A stretch of DNA of 64,000 bases, taken from assembly GCA_002749535.1 (NCBI GenBank), contig MZZL01000406.1, positions 184,795-248,794 on the forward strand. The letters run 5' to 3'. The stretch is from Apophysomyces variabilis. Lineage: Eukaryota; Mucoromycota; Mucoromycetes; Mucorales; Mucoraceae. The notes beneath the pieces were generated by a model that worked only from the letters and a program-made list of their open reading frames with translations, had not been told where the DNA came from and made no database searches. Both the position numbers and the translations under genes were made by a program. Of the stretch, positions 12,119 through 24,988 are shown one piece after another (position 1 is the stretch's first letter; every line of letters begins with the position of its first letter).

Positions 12119-14134
12119 ATCTGGACGATTGATATAACCGTGCATTTCAGGAGTAGCAAACGGAGAGAGTTGTACTAGAGTTCTTTTTGCTGGTATATGC
12201 GCCGTCCCATTTTATCTTCTGTTGAGTTCAATAGCCTCAGATGAGGTAGAGCAGTTCCTCGATGGAAGCAAAAGTAAACAGTATTTTAAATACAACTGAC
12301 ATATCTCATGTGTGATACGACTACATATGCCGTGCCAAATAAGAACACCATCTTTTCAAGATATTTCAGGAGAAAGGATTGGTCTTGCTTCCAGGAATAA
12401 AAACATAGATTTTACAACGGTAGCCAAGCTATAAACGTAAGCACGAGCTTTGACAATAATAATACATCGATCCCTATCCACAAGAAGACAGTCATTGTGA
12501 TCTGTATAGACCGACTGGTTACACGGAAGCCTACTGATCTGCTTGGTCGAAATGGTCATACAAAATTAAACGCACATCATTCTATATCGGCACTTTCCGA
12601 TTGCCAACCTTTCCACACAAGAATAGTACGATTTACTGTATCACTTTCTTTTTAACATAGATGGATATAGTACACAGAGGGTATAGGTGGTTGCTACAGA
12701 TCGAGAAAGACAGTCCATCTTACGGTCTACTTGTGTAGAATAGAGTATTCCTTTCGATTACAATAAGGCAGCCATAATATTTCGTCTGGACAAGGTGTCT
12801 CTGTTGTCAAGGATACTTGATAACTGAAGTACACGCAGACAACGCAGATAACGATCAAGAGACAGAAAAGCAGATATCGTCGATGATGTTCTGGCTCAAC
12901 AGCGATATTTTGAGGTAGCCACTCTTGTGCAGCACCGTAACGCGGGATTTCCATAAAGGAATAAGGGTAAAAAGAACGAAAGACAAGGAGATGAAACACG
13001 CATTTCTTTTTCACTATGAAATTACACGTCATTTTTATCCGTGATGGGAGTATTCGCTCAACATGTGACATGAAGTTATACAGATTCAAGGAAAGCTAAT
13101 AGAATAAAAAGAAAGTCATGAGTGTCTTGATTTGGTTTTGCATAAAACGCGATCTAGCGGGCACAAGCGGTAAACAACTAACACTTAACGTCCTCTGCTT
13201 TCAGTTCTCAGAGACAAAAAGCGACTATATAAACACCAAATAAAGCATCTAAGAGTAAAAGATGGGTATCCTTGTTAAACAAATCCTTTCATATTAGCCT
13301 ATGCCAGCTATCATTGGTTCTGGTTCACATGTTGTCTGTGGAGTCGATGTCCGATTGTCATCTCCTTCTTTTGGAAGTTGTTGTCAGCGTTGTGTTTCTA
13401 GGTTGTCACAGTATAACCTTATAGTTCGCAACAGCGAAGGAGCCACTAACCTATGTAACAAGTCGTATATGTACCCGCTGCCAGACTAGAGCAGATACTC
13501 TTTTCCTAGGTAAACGGGAATAGGTACCCCTTTTGCAAGTCAATCTAGAACAATACCTTACTAATCAGCGAAAAACGGATACGACTCGATCCCTATTAAC
13601 GGACGCTGACTTTTCTAACGCTTACCGAAGATGGAAGATCATCTGCAATGGAGAAAAAGTGGAAAAGCCCAATGAGGGAATCACAGGCACCGGTTACGAC
13701 GATCAACTGATTCATTGTATAACTTCACTCTGTCAATCTACATTGGATTTCCGGATAGTATTAGTTGCTTTTACGACTTTTGTTTTGTCTTCAATAGAGC
13801 TTTTCGATATCGAGTATATATTCGTAGTCAAAAAGCTTCGACTGAGTAGCCTGTTCGGCCAAACACGCTTTTGTTTCATAAAAAAGTGGCAGAAACTTTG
13901 ATGTTCTTATACATGAGGATATTTACTGAGTGAGTAGCTCGCGGAAATAAACCTGTAAGAGAGAGCTGTTAGGCTCATTGCGTCGGTGTTACACTACATT
14001 GCTTACCAGTAATGCAGGTGAATTACTGTGAAACAGGTTTCAATGTTATTGCAAAGCGCATAAATCTGCTTTCTGTTTCAGAAGGTAAAAATAAGACAAT
14101 TGTTTGATTTTTTGTCCTTCACTTTTCTTTTTAC
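12119..14134. other. Intergenic region with one possible small membrane-protein gene
   Basis: Between the F-box gene and the homeobox gene there is one weak coding candidate on the minus strand (12727-12954). A 122-codon plus frame at 13533-13901 has no recognised domain. Its amino-acid make-up gives no reason to call it. The last few hundred bases should hold the homeobox promoter. Confidence 0.4.
12727..12954 (-). CDS. Possible 75-residue single-pass membrane protein
   Basis: This frame starts MEIPRYGAAQEW and contains one strongly hydrophobic segment (YLLFCLLIVICVVCVYF, about residues 31-47) followed by a short polar tail with two Cys. That is a plausible type II or tail-region membrane topology. 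No homologue is recognised, and the frame continues upstream to another ATG at 13089. It could be a chance open frame in an AT-rich spacer. No function is proposed. Confidence 0.25.
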   Translation of the reverse strand: MEIPRYGAAQEWLPQNIAVEPEHHRRYLLFCLLIVICVVCVYFSYQVSLTTETPCPDEILWLPYCNRKEYSILHK

Positions 14135-15176
14135 ATGAATTCGCCTGGACGCCTACGACGGGGTTCTTTAGCTATTTCTGAGCTATTGAACGAAGAGTCC
14201 ATTGATCCAATTCAGCCAGATCGAAATAAAAGAAAAGCGAATCGGAATACATGGCCATTTTCGGGGAATAAGCTCAGTCCACCAGCATTCACTTATCATC
14301 CGACTCTCGCAGATGAACCGGAAACATCACAAACATTACAACCGCCACAGACAACACAAACACCGCAGACACCACCGAATCGAGGCACCTTTGCAAAAAA
14401 TAAGAGAAAAAGAATAACCGAGAAACAGTTCAACCGGTTGATGGCTGTCTATGCTCAAACCGACACGCCAAGCTCGGAAATTAGAGAAGAGTTAGCTAAC
14501 GAATTAGGCATGACTAAACGAGAAGTACAGGTAAGAGAAAAAGGAAATAGAGGGAAAAAAACCGATATTCCTGTTTTAAGCAACTGATCTCTCAAAGGTA
14601 TGGTTTCAAAATCGTCGAGCGAAAACAAACCGTGAGAAAGCAGCAGCCGCAGCCGCAGCAGCAGCTAAGATAGTCCAATCAAGTGCATCATTAACACGAC
14701 CACGTCCAACGCCAGTATCACCTTATCACTATTACACTACCAACACAAAGAATTTGTCCGTTGCGTACCCTTCACCAGGTTCCCCTGCAAATCCAGTTTA
14801 TCATACAGCTCAGTCGCTTCGTCCTATTGTTCCAATGCCAACACAGGCCCAGAGCCATAATCTACTGTCGCCTGTTGCAAACCTAACTCCTTCGTCCGGC
14901 ACTCCTACGTTGACCTACCTGAGTAGGGAGCATGACACACTTCAGCGTAGTTATTCAGAAACTCGTCTAACGTCCTCGCTTCCAAAGTCGAATCTCCGTT
15001 CATCAACTACCATCGACTCTGCCATCAGTGGTCTGACGCTTAGACCTAGCAACCTATTAAGCAGACCACAATTACCAGTGCGGAAAAGAACCAAATCGGA
15101 TATGGACATTTTAGCCACCGCGGCGTTACATAGGGCCGCATACGAAAAAGCAAATCCAGATGAAAGTATGTCGTAA
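14135..15176 (+). CDS. Homeodomain transcription factor
   Basis: A 324-residue protein from exons 14135-14530 and 14598-15176 (GTAAGA donor, AAAG acceptor, phase 0). The homeodomain spans about residues 88-147. It starts KNKRKRITEKQFNRLMAVY and ends in recognition helix 3, KREVQVWFQNRRAKTNREK, with the invariant W, F, N and R. The intron cuts helix 3 just before VWFQNRRAK. An alanine run follows the domain. The rest is Ser/Thr/Pro-rich, with a basic PVRKRTKSD patch near the C-terminus. The family binds DNA in the nucleus; targets are unknown. The start is the first ATG and is preceded by a pyrimidine-rich stretch. Confidence 0.9.
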
Positions 15177-18100
15177 ACAAAAAAGGAGAGAAGCTGTTAA
15201 GTTAAAGCTTTTATGAGAGAGAGAAAAAGAGAGTGCTTCACTAAAATAAGAAAACCAAAAAGTAAAAAGCAGGAAAGGGAAAAGGAAAAATAACAAAAGA
15301 GATTCTGAGCATCATAAGTGGGTAGGAAACGTTGTCGATCAAATAAGATCAAGTTCAAACCAACAGTGCCAACCACTCACATATTGTATAGAAAACAATT
15401 AATGTGGCTGCTTCTGGCCTCCTGTTCTTCTCATTTCGACAAGGTTTTTCATCCTTCCTTCCAATCAATGGAAAACACTCACACTTTTTAGTTGGCACTG
15501 TTTGACAGATTTATCTCTTGGACTCCTCATCATCGAGCACATATTGTAACTCTCAAATCCTCACAGCAGATACATCATCTATGTAATCGGACAGGCCTTC
15601 TGTCAAGAGCCAAGAGATTCACAGTAGCCAATTCAAGAGGGGTTATTCACTGATCAAGAAGGGTTTACAAAGAAGGAGCACAGAAAACTGCAGTCCCATG
15701 TCAGTTTTGGAGGAAATTTTGGAGTGACGCAATTAGAGAGCCAAGTGGAAGGTCCGAATTGACTGGCGCCCAAAGTCGCACGCAAAGACTCCTTCGTCAG
15801 ATGGTTCCTGCATGCTGCCGTCCTATGGGCGCATCCGTAAAAAAAAATAGCTGCGGCTAATTCTGTGTCTTTAACCAACAGAAAGACGAAGCTTAAGTTG
15901 ATGAAAAGCAACCGATATTTCACTTTTTATAGGCGCTTACTTATTCCGCCTAGCATTTCGATATCTTCTCATTATTTTTTGTCTCTAGGATCAATATATT
16001 GTATCTATCCCCTACCGAATTGACCTGCATAAACCATTAGATACATTATCTGCAGACATGCCATAGCATCTGACAATTTCGGTTTGATAAAATCAGGTTG
16101 AAATCCATTATTATTGTTTTACGTGCATTTTCACTTGTTCAATGCTCAAGATCAGCTTCAATTTTGTTACAGTACATAGCTTCCTGTCACATAATCTCCA
16201 CAGCAGGAACTTCTTATAGCACTTGCCGTACAAAACTTAAAAAAGGGACAATATATAGATCGAATCGAGCATGTACCGTTTTCTGTTGCTAACGAGATCT
16301 GTAAGCGCATTGTGCAGCAAGTCGATTGATCTACCCTGTTATTCCACCTTCCATTTGTAGTACAGCAAGCAACAAACTTACCGATTGCATCTCAGAGTAG
16401 CTGGATGTCTTTTTTGGCATGTTAATTGCTGCGAGCCCTGTCTTACTGCGAAAATCTGTGAGAGTAAACGGAAATGTTTCTGGAACATCGAGATTCTCGG
16501 GAAAAATCCTTCTTCTTAACGGCGTATGAAGTATCCGCAAACCGAGCCCTACTTTGTTCAATCCAAAACTAACTGAACTTTGTCCTAGGCTTTTACGCCA
16601 GGTGCAGAATGGTACTCATTCACGTTCGTCTAGCTTGCAAGGAAATTTAACTCACTTTTGTTCATATCTCAAAGCCAACACTTAGGATTTTGCAACGACT
16701 TTAAGCCATTTCATAGGACCGAGTTGATGGACGGAATTGCGTGTCAGCATCACAGGTATACATCTCCTATAGTGCCAATATAAACCGTAGCTCTATTCAG
16801 GTAATGATCTTTTTCGCCAGAAGGTTTAGTGTGAGTGTGTCTAGAACCTCTATTGCGTCGGAAACGGAGTACTGCTGGTATTGGTATCGTTAGGTTATAT
16901 AGCAGCAGATGAGAGGGACAAGGCTGTTGGTTGCTCCTATGCTTGCAATTAGCGGCTCCTTTTGTTCTAGAGAAGTATCGCCAACAGTTTTTTTACGCAT
17001 AGAAACTACCAGAGCAAGGCTGGTTCAATTAGCAGCCTTTGTTACGACCGATGGTTGTTATTCACCCAAGTAGAAGTTATTATGACAGATGAATAAACAG
17101 AAAACAGACATTTTACGGGTTATCTGTGAAGACTATCATGTTCAGAATGCGAGTTATCCATGTTGAACACTATTTGTGGCCGAGATTCGGTTATTCTTTT
17201 CCTGTTCAACGTACTAGTAGGAGGAAAAGGCCCAATCATTAGCCGAATATGTTAGTTTCGCCGGGGTGCGAACAAGTTGGTCCCCACAGCACATTTTGCT
17301 CCGCGGAAGAAATAAAATTCTGTATGACAAATCACCTGCCATTGCATGTACTAAAACGTCATTTGAGCCAAACCAGAAAACTTGTGTTATGTCTATCGGA
17401 TGCGAAACTTTGAACGTGAGTATTTTCCTAAATATCCTCTTGCGGTCCTTCAAAGTACCGGAAACGGTTTTGTTAACCTTTTCCCTTATCCCGGTGAATT
17501 GATCCATAGGTCAATAAATCCTACACCAAATATCGTCCCATTAACAATAGCCCAACTTCCATTCAGGGTCCAAACTCTAACGCAAATACCGCTCAAATAC
17601 GATGCCCTGGTTTCTGTTACGTCTCTATAGGCTCTGACTCCGGTGGAATCCTATGGTATCACCAACACAACATGTCTGAGTATCTTAGGTGACAAACATC
17701 TATGCACTAGAAATTGTTGGATGTCATACAGATAAAGTTGGCAAAACTTTCTTTTTCTACTCAAGCTGGACTATCTGTCATTAATTAAGGTGCATGCAGG
17801 GAAAAAACACGTTTCTTTGATCCAAGGGACCCAGTCGCCGATCGGCACCTGAAAATAGCTTTTGCTGCAAAGGACCGTCCATGCTCAATGGCTAATGTTT
17901 ACTGTCCATATTTAGAAGTTTTTCAACCGAAGACGTTCACCTGCGCAAAAATGTGCGAAGTAATGTCATGGTAATTAAAGGTGATATCGCAGATCAAAAA
18001 GTTAACTTTGTTGGACATCTAAGCTAAAACTTGCTAGTTATTTTTAGTTCCTCACGCTGTCTGAAGAAGGTAGCTGCCGAGCATATCAAGCGGTTATTTT

Positions 18101-20108
18101 ACTACGATAAATGTGATAATGCACAGCAACGAATGGAATTGTAAATGCGAGTCAGATAAGGAATGCTCAGCACTAACTATGATCCTGCGATTTTGCCTTT
18201 CTAATACATGTCATTCCGAATCAAAACAATGGATACTTGATTCATCCATAACGCCCTATGAAAACTGAATAAATCCCTCAAGAGAAAGCTTGAATTGGTA
18301 GGACCACAGAGGGAGGCCGTTCTTGTGGCTTCCGCTCGTACCACCTTGTGCAACGCGCGGTTCATAATCCTCATTGTCTTACCGCATTTTTTGCCCATAC
18401 GGAGAATAACAGCAACAAAGCTTGATGTTTACCGCATGCTTACCATTTGTACCTATTAAGGGCTGCAACAATAACATTGATTACGCGAACAAAGTTAATA
18501 TCCAGCAAGCCAAACGTGTTTGCATATGGGATATGTCTGGTGCGTTTCAAAACCGACGTAATAAAGTTCAATCTACTTAGGTCTTGGTAATATTTGTTTA
18601 TCAACTTGATATATATTTGGTACTTAAGGTTTGATGGAGTTATCAATGGAAGTGTAAAACAAGCATATTAAAAACAAGTTTTTCCTAAGGCTTTCATTTT
18701 TAGACCAATCATCTCAGTTTGACGCCGTATTGGTCATCAGTAATCAAAACTAGGCATCGTCCTCAGCTTAGATAGAACATTAGATACTAAACACACTTTA
18801 TCCAAAAACGTTAGGAAGTATTCTCACTCCGCAAACGGTATCGATTAAATGAAGTCAAGGGTAACAGCAGTAGGGTTTCTTTGAGAGAGGCAATCCAATC
18901 CCTCTGGAAGGATAAATGATATGCCGGAGCGATTACTGTTCAAACGAAAGTGTGGGGGATTGTCTAGACCTCTGGTTAGTGCGATTTCATTCTGTATTAA
19001 AAAAGTTCCATGGTTGCTGATCGACAAATTCAGCTCGGGGAACGAGGTTTGATAGGCAGTGGCGTGAGTTTCTCGTAAGAAAAAAAAAAGGGTTTTTTTT
19101 GTGTAGCAATGGACCTGCATCGTGATTCTCAGCTTTGCGCTATGATCCTTAGTTTCATTGGCTTTGCACCATCTCCCCGTTTCTATGGTGTAACGCCAAC
19201 GTTTGTCGCCGCCATGTCTGTAAACCTTATCCGGCACAACGGTACAGTAGCAGATTCTTGCATGAATGTAAAAATATCTAGCGGATAACGTCTTGTCCAA
19301 CAAAAATGGCCTTCAGAGTTCAAAGAGCGCAAAGGGTCTGGAAAGATCTACCCAATGAGAACTCATTTCACTCCTTCATAATGAAGTGAAATTTTAGGAG
19401 GGGTAGGATAGTAGGTCAATAACAAACAATGTGAAAAAACCACTTCAACACTTCCCCACGGCGAACTTACCGCCAATAGCGATCCCAATGTCGGTAGATC
19501 GGAACTAAAAAAGGCAAGGAAGCAAGAGAAACGTCGGCGATAGAGTTAGATGCGTAATTCTGAGTTGAATCTCAAGGTACACAAGCTAATTCTAAGCAAG
19601 GAGGTGCGACGCACAGACAAATTACCGGGTTCAAGAAAGGGAGATTTCTTTCCAGAATGGAAACATAGTATGACCATGATAAAAATGCTCGTGCGTTGCG
19701 CATGTCCCATCTGTTGTTAGCAAAGTATCATCGTCATGAGAAGTTAATCTTTTCCATTTGTATATCTTCGCCACTACAGTATTAATACCGCCCATTTTCG
19801 CACTTAACGCAAAAAAAAGTTTGACTGCCCAAAAAGTAATACCTCATCATATTTCAACATCATCACTTTACGTTGTATTCCTTTTTTTTCCACTCTTTTT
19901 TTTTTATTTACACAAAACTTCGCCTCTCTTCTACTCTCCCTTGTTACATTTCCTCTTTGAGTTCCAAAAAAAATTTCCGTTTACTATATACATCTTTCTT
20001 TTGTTTATCTTTCTTCGTTGCCTCCTTTTTTCTTTTCCTACTTCTCTTTCTTTTTCTTTCTCCTTAGCTTTTACTTTCTGAATTTTTATTTACTATAACT
20101 GTTACATA
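15177..20108. other. Long gene-poor region
   Basis: Nearly 5 kb holds no gene I can support. The start is purine-rich homeobox 3' flank. Minus-strand frames of 76, 97 and 152 codons (16331-16561, 17214-17507, 18845-19303) have no recognisable domain, conserved motif or convincing exon neighbours. They may be chance frames or decayed elements. The final 250 bases are a CT-rich leader of the Myb gene. Confidence 0.4.
19860..20108 (+). promoter_or_regulatory. CT-rich leader upstream of the Myb gene
   Basis: A dense pyrimidine tract (repeated CTTTTT, TCTTTC and similar) runs up to the Myb start codon. Such tracts are common at fungal transcription starts, so this is probably the core promoter and 5' UTR. 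The exact start site cannot be read from sequence. Confidence 0.4.
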
Positions 20109-21934
20109 ATGTCATACATCAGTACCCATCCAACACAACAATTAGCGCCGGATCACCACCACGTTGACCAGTGGACTATGATGATGAAAGACGAGGTATA
20201 TATATATTCTCTCTTTTCAAATTCTTCATGCCCAACATCTATTGCATCTCCCCCCTTTCTTTCACTTCGTTCTCTCCACCCCCCAAATCCAGTGCACGTG
20301 GAAGTTTTCCTGCACTATGACACCTAGTGCGTTTTGGCGCCAAAATGCGAATCGTTCAGCTATTGATTCCAAACCCATTTTGTTCTTTAGTCTTTGCAAA
20401 TGATGCATCCTTCTTTTCCGCAGCAAGCTCCTCAACTGGTGAGTTTGTACCTGTCTCAGAGAAGAAAATAAACATTCTTATTTCTTCTATTTCAAAAAGA
20501 CATACTGTCAGTCGACTACTGTTCCCAGCTATGCCACTGCAATCCCATCACCATCTTTTCATCATGAACACATACAACAACAGCAACAACAACAACAAAC
20601 TCATCACATCCGATATGGCGGGTTGTCAGGTACACCCCCACCCACTTCGAACCATTTCATGGTAAATTGCTGTTTTTGGCTTGGCAATTTTTTCCGATGC
20701 TCATCCATTTCGTTCCACAGAATGCATCGCCCGATCTACGTCGCTACAGTTTACCAAACGACCATGAATTTGTTCCTCAACATCGTATAACACCCTCTGG
20801 AACACCTAGGCAACAGCGCCGACCTGTATTTATGCATTCACCTATTGTATCGACCTCGCGTAGCCATACCAACAAGCGAACAAAGAAACAGCAGTCTACC
20901 TACTCACGCTGGACACTGGAGGAAGATGAGCTGTTGCGACAAGCAGTGGCTGTTTATGGCGCGCACAAATGGTCCCTCGTCGCTTCGCATGTGCCTAATC
21001 GATCACCAATGCAATGTTCTACCCGTTGGTTAGGCGCTCTCAAGTAAGATAATTGCTTTCTCTTTTTTTTATTTTTCCTCATGAAGCACCCTGGCCCAAG
21101 CATCACTAAAAAGGAAACCTGTTTCTTTTTTTTTCCGTTTCTAATAGCCCAAATATTCACAAAGGACGATGGACAGAATATGAGGATGCAATCCTGAAAT
21201 ACTCAGTTATGGAGTACGCCAACTACAAGGATCAGGAAGGCCGTATTCAACCCATTCCTTGGAACAAAATTGCAGAGCGCATTCCGAATCGCACTGGAAT
21301 CCAATGTCAGGCGCGATGGACCGAAGCTTTGGATCCCTACGTACGAAAAGGAAAATGGAGTGCTGAAGAAGATGCTTTGCTCCGAGCCGGTGTAGCCGAA
21401 CATGGGCGATGCTGGATTCGTATTGCTGAAACAATCCCAGGGAGAACACAGGTACACAAAAACAAATCATTAGTTCGCTCTTTTCTTGTTCTCTAACCCC
21501 ATCTGTTTTTCCCCAACAAATAGCGGCAGTGCCGAACTCGCTGGATGCAGATGAAATTTAGAGAGGAGCGACAACAGCAAGCAGAGGAGACTGGGTCACT
21601 GGCAGCGCCGCCAGCAGCAGCCCCTGTCACTGAAGCAGAACCTTCCTTTTCAACGGCCAGTAACTGTAGTGTTGATGACGGATCCTCGGTGAGCTGCGCC
21701 TCAACAGAGGAGGATCAACAGATCGACTTTTCTGTTGGATTTGCAGGATTAGCAGTGGCAGCCACAGCAACAGTACCCAATACAGCAGTACCTATGGTCG
21801 CATCACCCACCAAACCCCAACATTTTATCTGGGATAACTTTGATTTCGAATCATCGATGAGAAACGCAAATCACGGCGACTTTTTGAAACAAGAAGACGA
21901 AATTTTACGACACTGCTCTCGTGCGATCCGATAA
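20109..21934 (+). CDS. Three-repeat Myb-like (c-Myb/SANT type) transcription factor
   Basis: A 433-residue nuclear DNA-binding protein. Exons are 20109-20195, 20424-20438, 20500-20661, 20721-21043, 21148-21451 and 21524-21934, totalling 1302 nt in frame. Exon 2 is only 15 nt (encoding QAPQL). Three tandem Myb repeats are visible: YSRWTLEEDELLRQAVAVYG with NRSPMQCSTRWLGAL; KGRWTEYEDAILKYSV with NRTGIQCQARWTEAL; KGKWSAEEDALLRAGVAEHG with GRTQRQCRTRWMQM. Repeat 2 carries a polar insert of about 12 residues (near YKDQEGRIQPI) between its helices. A Gln run precedes the repeats and the C-terminus is Ala/Ser/Glu-rich, possibly activating. The intron between repeats 1 and 2 splits an Asn codon. Targets are unknown. 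Confidence 0.9.
20332..20345. promoter_or_regulatory. E2F-like perfect palindrome in Myb intron 1
   Basis: The 14-base perfect palindrome TTTTGGCGCCAAAA lies inside intron 1 of the Myb gene. It matches the E2F/DP consensus TTTSGCGC on both strands. A CACGTG E-box lies about 30 bases upstream. This suggests cell-cycle-linked control or an alternative promoter, by inference from consensus only. Confidence 0.4.
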
Positions 21935-23315
21935 TTGGTTCAATCACCCAACCGTTATGGATTTATGCCCTCCCATTTCTCTATCTCATCCTATTCTCTT
22001 TCCCTCTTCTCTCTCTCTCTCTCCCAAGTATAAAAAAAGAAGAAAAATTATGCAACTTGTGTATGGTCGAAAAATATATATATACTCCTGGTCTTTTTTT
22101 TTTGTTTGTCTTCTACAACGAAGACTATGTATTGTATCTTAAGAGTAAAGAAAAGAAAATTAATAATACTAAAAGAAACATGCTGTTTTGAAACGGAAAC
22201 CAAAATGAAATATTTGCTTTAATGATTTCTACTAGATTAGGGATAGCGGTGGTATTTGTTTTGTATTCCTCCAAACCAAATAGGCGGTAACTAAGGGAGG
22301 GACCTTGTTTTGTCTATTTTTCCCTTTTTCATATGGTCTTGGATTCTTTTGGGGGAGGAGGGGGGAAGAGTCTTATGAAGAACACGTTAGTTTCCTAGCC
22401 TATGGCTCATGGTACCTGTTCTCACGACGGTGTTTTAATTCCTTTTGTGTTAGGCACGCTCCTCTTCGACCAAATGATGATTAGCATGGCACCATCAGAC
22501 GCCATTTTAGGTTTTCCTTTTTTCTTTTTTTTGTTGGGAGGTAATAGAAAATGGAGAGATTATCTTCGCTCTATGAAACGAGGAAAGGATGTGTATGTTG
22601 TGTGTATGTGTTTCCATCATTTTATGACCTTGTGCGATGCTTTTTCTCTCCGCCAAGTCAACAAAAAGTTTGCTGAGCTATCTTGTGTAGTTATTTTTAT
22701 TTTTTTTTTCTTGTGAGATGAATGTGTCACTCATCCTGAAGATGACAAACATTAGTAGTAGAGTATGGATAGGCACACAGGAAGCTCCGAACATTTTCAT
22801 TTCCGCCATCCATTTCGAGATGAGACATTTTTTTCTTTTTGATTTTACCTTTCTTTCGTGCATTGCAGTAGTAAATTAAACTGTCTTTCGATCTCCACTC
22901 ACCCGGATGATGGAACTCTTGTTGCCCAAGAAACACCAAGTCAAAAATGGAAGTTGATCAGCCTCTTTGTTCTCTATAACTAATAGACACGGTCTAACCA
23001 ATCATCCTACATGATATCTTGCACGCATTAAGATAAAACCTAATCATATTATTGCCCTTTTGATGCATTAGACTAAAATCCCATATCCTTCTTTCGTATA
23101 TTCAATGGAAAGAGGATTTGATAATTATTCATATAGAGTGCATCTTTTTCCTTTTTTTCCCGCAGCAGTTAGTCTCCTTTCCCACTTTCTTAACATTTGG
23201 GAAGGGGTCCGTGGCTTGAGGTGGCTTGCGGGTAATCCTGCATACTTTTTTTTTCTATAATACATTTGAACCTTCATTCCTTGTTCGAAACAAGCCCACC
23301 ATCGTAAAACAGACA
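21935..23315. other. Intergenic region between the Myb and SET5-like genes
   Basis: The Myb 3' flank includes a CT repeat near 22009-22022. The remainder leads into the SET5-like promoter, with poly(T) tracts around 23150-23250. Open frames here (for example 22402-22716) are low-complexity Phe-rich reads of T tracts and are not called. Confidence 0.45.
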
Positions 23316-24678
23316 ATGACTGAGAAGACGGCACCGTCAGAGGAGGAATTGACCATTGCTATTAAGCAATTGAAATTGGAGAATCCCGAAATGGGTATTA
23401 AGAAAGTGGCCGCCAAAATTGTGGAGGACCAACCGACGTGGGCTGTTTCGGAAAAACGTGTGAAGAAAATAATGCAAGCCAACAGTCTGGTACAGACAAC
23501 GACACCCGTGAAAAGTGGTGTAGCAGATGACCCTTCCATTCCGGTGTCATTTATCGATCCTAAACTTGATATTCAGTCCATTTCAACGAATGTTGTGGTA
23601 GGTAAAACAATGAAAGGACACATAAAGAATCATGACCATGCTTAACACTGGCTAGGCAAGAATGGTTGATAATGTGACAGGCAAAGGTCTGTTTGCAGCA
23701 CGCGACATTGCTAAAAATGAGACTATCTTCCAAGAAACGCCGTTCATGTATTTCCCTCCTTGGGAAGGGTACAATTTGATACGCGAAGGAAACGCATGTG
23801 GATTATGTGCAAAGCCCTATTTGCGTGCTAGTCGCATTGCATCCCGTTGCTCGCACTGCGATGTAGTTTATTGTAGCAAAAATTGTCGAAGCATTGCCTG
23901 GGAAACCTTCCATCAGCTGGAGTGTACTCACCTCAACCCTGCCATGCGCGAGTTCATCCATTTCTGTCAGGGCGAGCAATGGATTGCACCCATGGCCGTC
24001 TCACGCATGTATGCCCACATGATTTTGGCCCATCAACGCGATGAATTGGAAGAAGTCAAGGGTCATTATGACGCCTTTGCTACCGTCAACCAGGCCGAAC
24101 GTCAGGCTAAAGAAACCGAATGGATTTTTATGGTAAGCAAGCGACCTAAGTAACAAGAAAAGGGGAGCAACTAGGAATGCTGACAGCCTAAAACCAAATC
24201 TGATTTTCAGGAACATCCTACGCGTGAACTATGGGCCAAAGCGCGAGCTCTTTTAGCCAAGGCATACAAAGTACCACCTAAGAAATGCAAAATCCAGAAG
24301 CCGTTGCCTGAAACATTGGCTGCTAAGCTTTTTGACGATGAAGATACCTTCTTGAATTATCTGGGTAAATACAACATTAACAACCAAAACGGTGGCATGT
24401 ACCTCGTCCAATCGCACATCAATCACAACTGCGCTCCTAATGTGTGTATCGAGCATGCCCACCCTCAAAGTCAGTACAAGATCTCCGTACGGGCTGTACG
24501 GGATATCAAGGAAGGCGAACAACTGTTCGAAACTTATGTCAACCCCCGATGGAACAAGGAAACTCGGTTTAATTATTTAAACAAAAGCTACATGTTTGCA
24601 TGTCAATGTCAACGTTGCGAAAAGGATGAACCCCTCACAGATGAGTTACGCCGTGGACTGCGACTACGTGACGAATAA
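23316..24678 (+). CDS. SET5: SET domain protein with inserted MYND finger, Set5-like lysine methyltransferase
   Basis: A 408-residue protein from exons 23316-23597, 23656-24132 and 24211-24678. The N-terminal 60 residues form a charged helical module (ELTIAIKQLKLENPEMG). SET motif I is GKGLFAARDI at about 104-113. A MYND zinc finger follows at 142-184 (CGLC, CSHC, CSKNC, final HQLEC). The SET core resumes with SHINHNCAPN (321-330), and GEQLFETYV (355-363) supplies the catalytic-pocket Tyr. Post-SET cysteines appear as CQCQRC (384-389). Yeast Set5 methylates histone H4 lysines; the substrate here is inferred from that resemblance. SMYD-type proteins share the architecture, but the N-terminal module and short C-terminus favour Set5. 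The gene converges on the OPI1-like gene. Confidence 0.85.
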
Positions 24679-24988
24679 TAACAAGAAAAAGGCCAATGAA
24701 AAAGTTTATACTATCGATGATACAAAAGTAGAGATTTTTGTCTATCGATTGATATCTGTATGCAAGCTAGTTTGTGCTGGTGATAAGGCAAGATGACCTT
24801 GATTCAGAGCGAACTTTTACTATAGCTTTAGATGCAATAGACGTTCGTGATTATTATAATCGAAGTCGCAGTCCAGTGGAATTAAATGTCGCAACGAATG
24901 AAAAAAAAAAGTTCAATGCCGTCCTTTTTCTGCTTAGCTACCGCTTTACCTCATTTTAAAAGTGCATCCACATCCTTGAGCTCTCCCC

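Noticed and set aside
17214..17507. 97-codon minus-strand frame
   Set aside because: No motif, no splice partners and lies in an AT-rich spacer, so chance is the simplest explanation.
18845..19303. 152-codon minus-strand frame
   Set aside because: Long for a spacer, but composition is uneven (poly-Phe from a T run) and no family is recognised.
22402..22716. 104-codon plus frame after the Myb gene
   Set aside because: Phe-rich stretches come from poly(T) tracts and there is no conserved domain.
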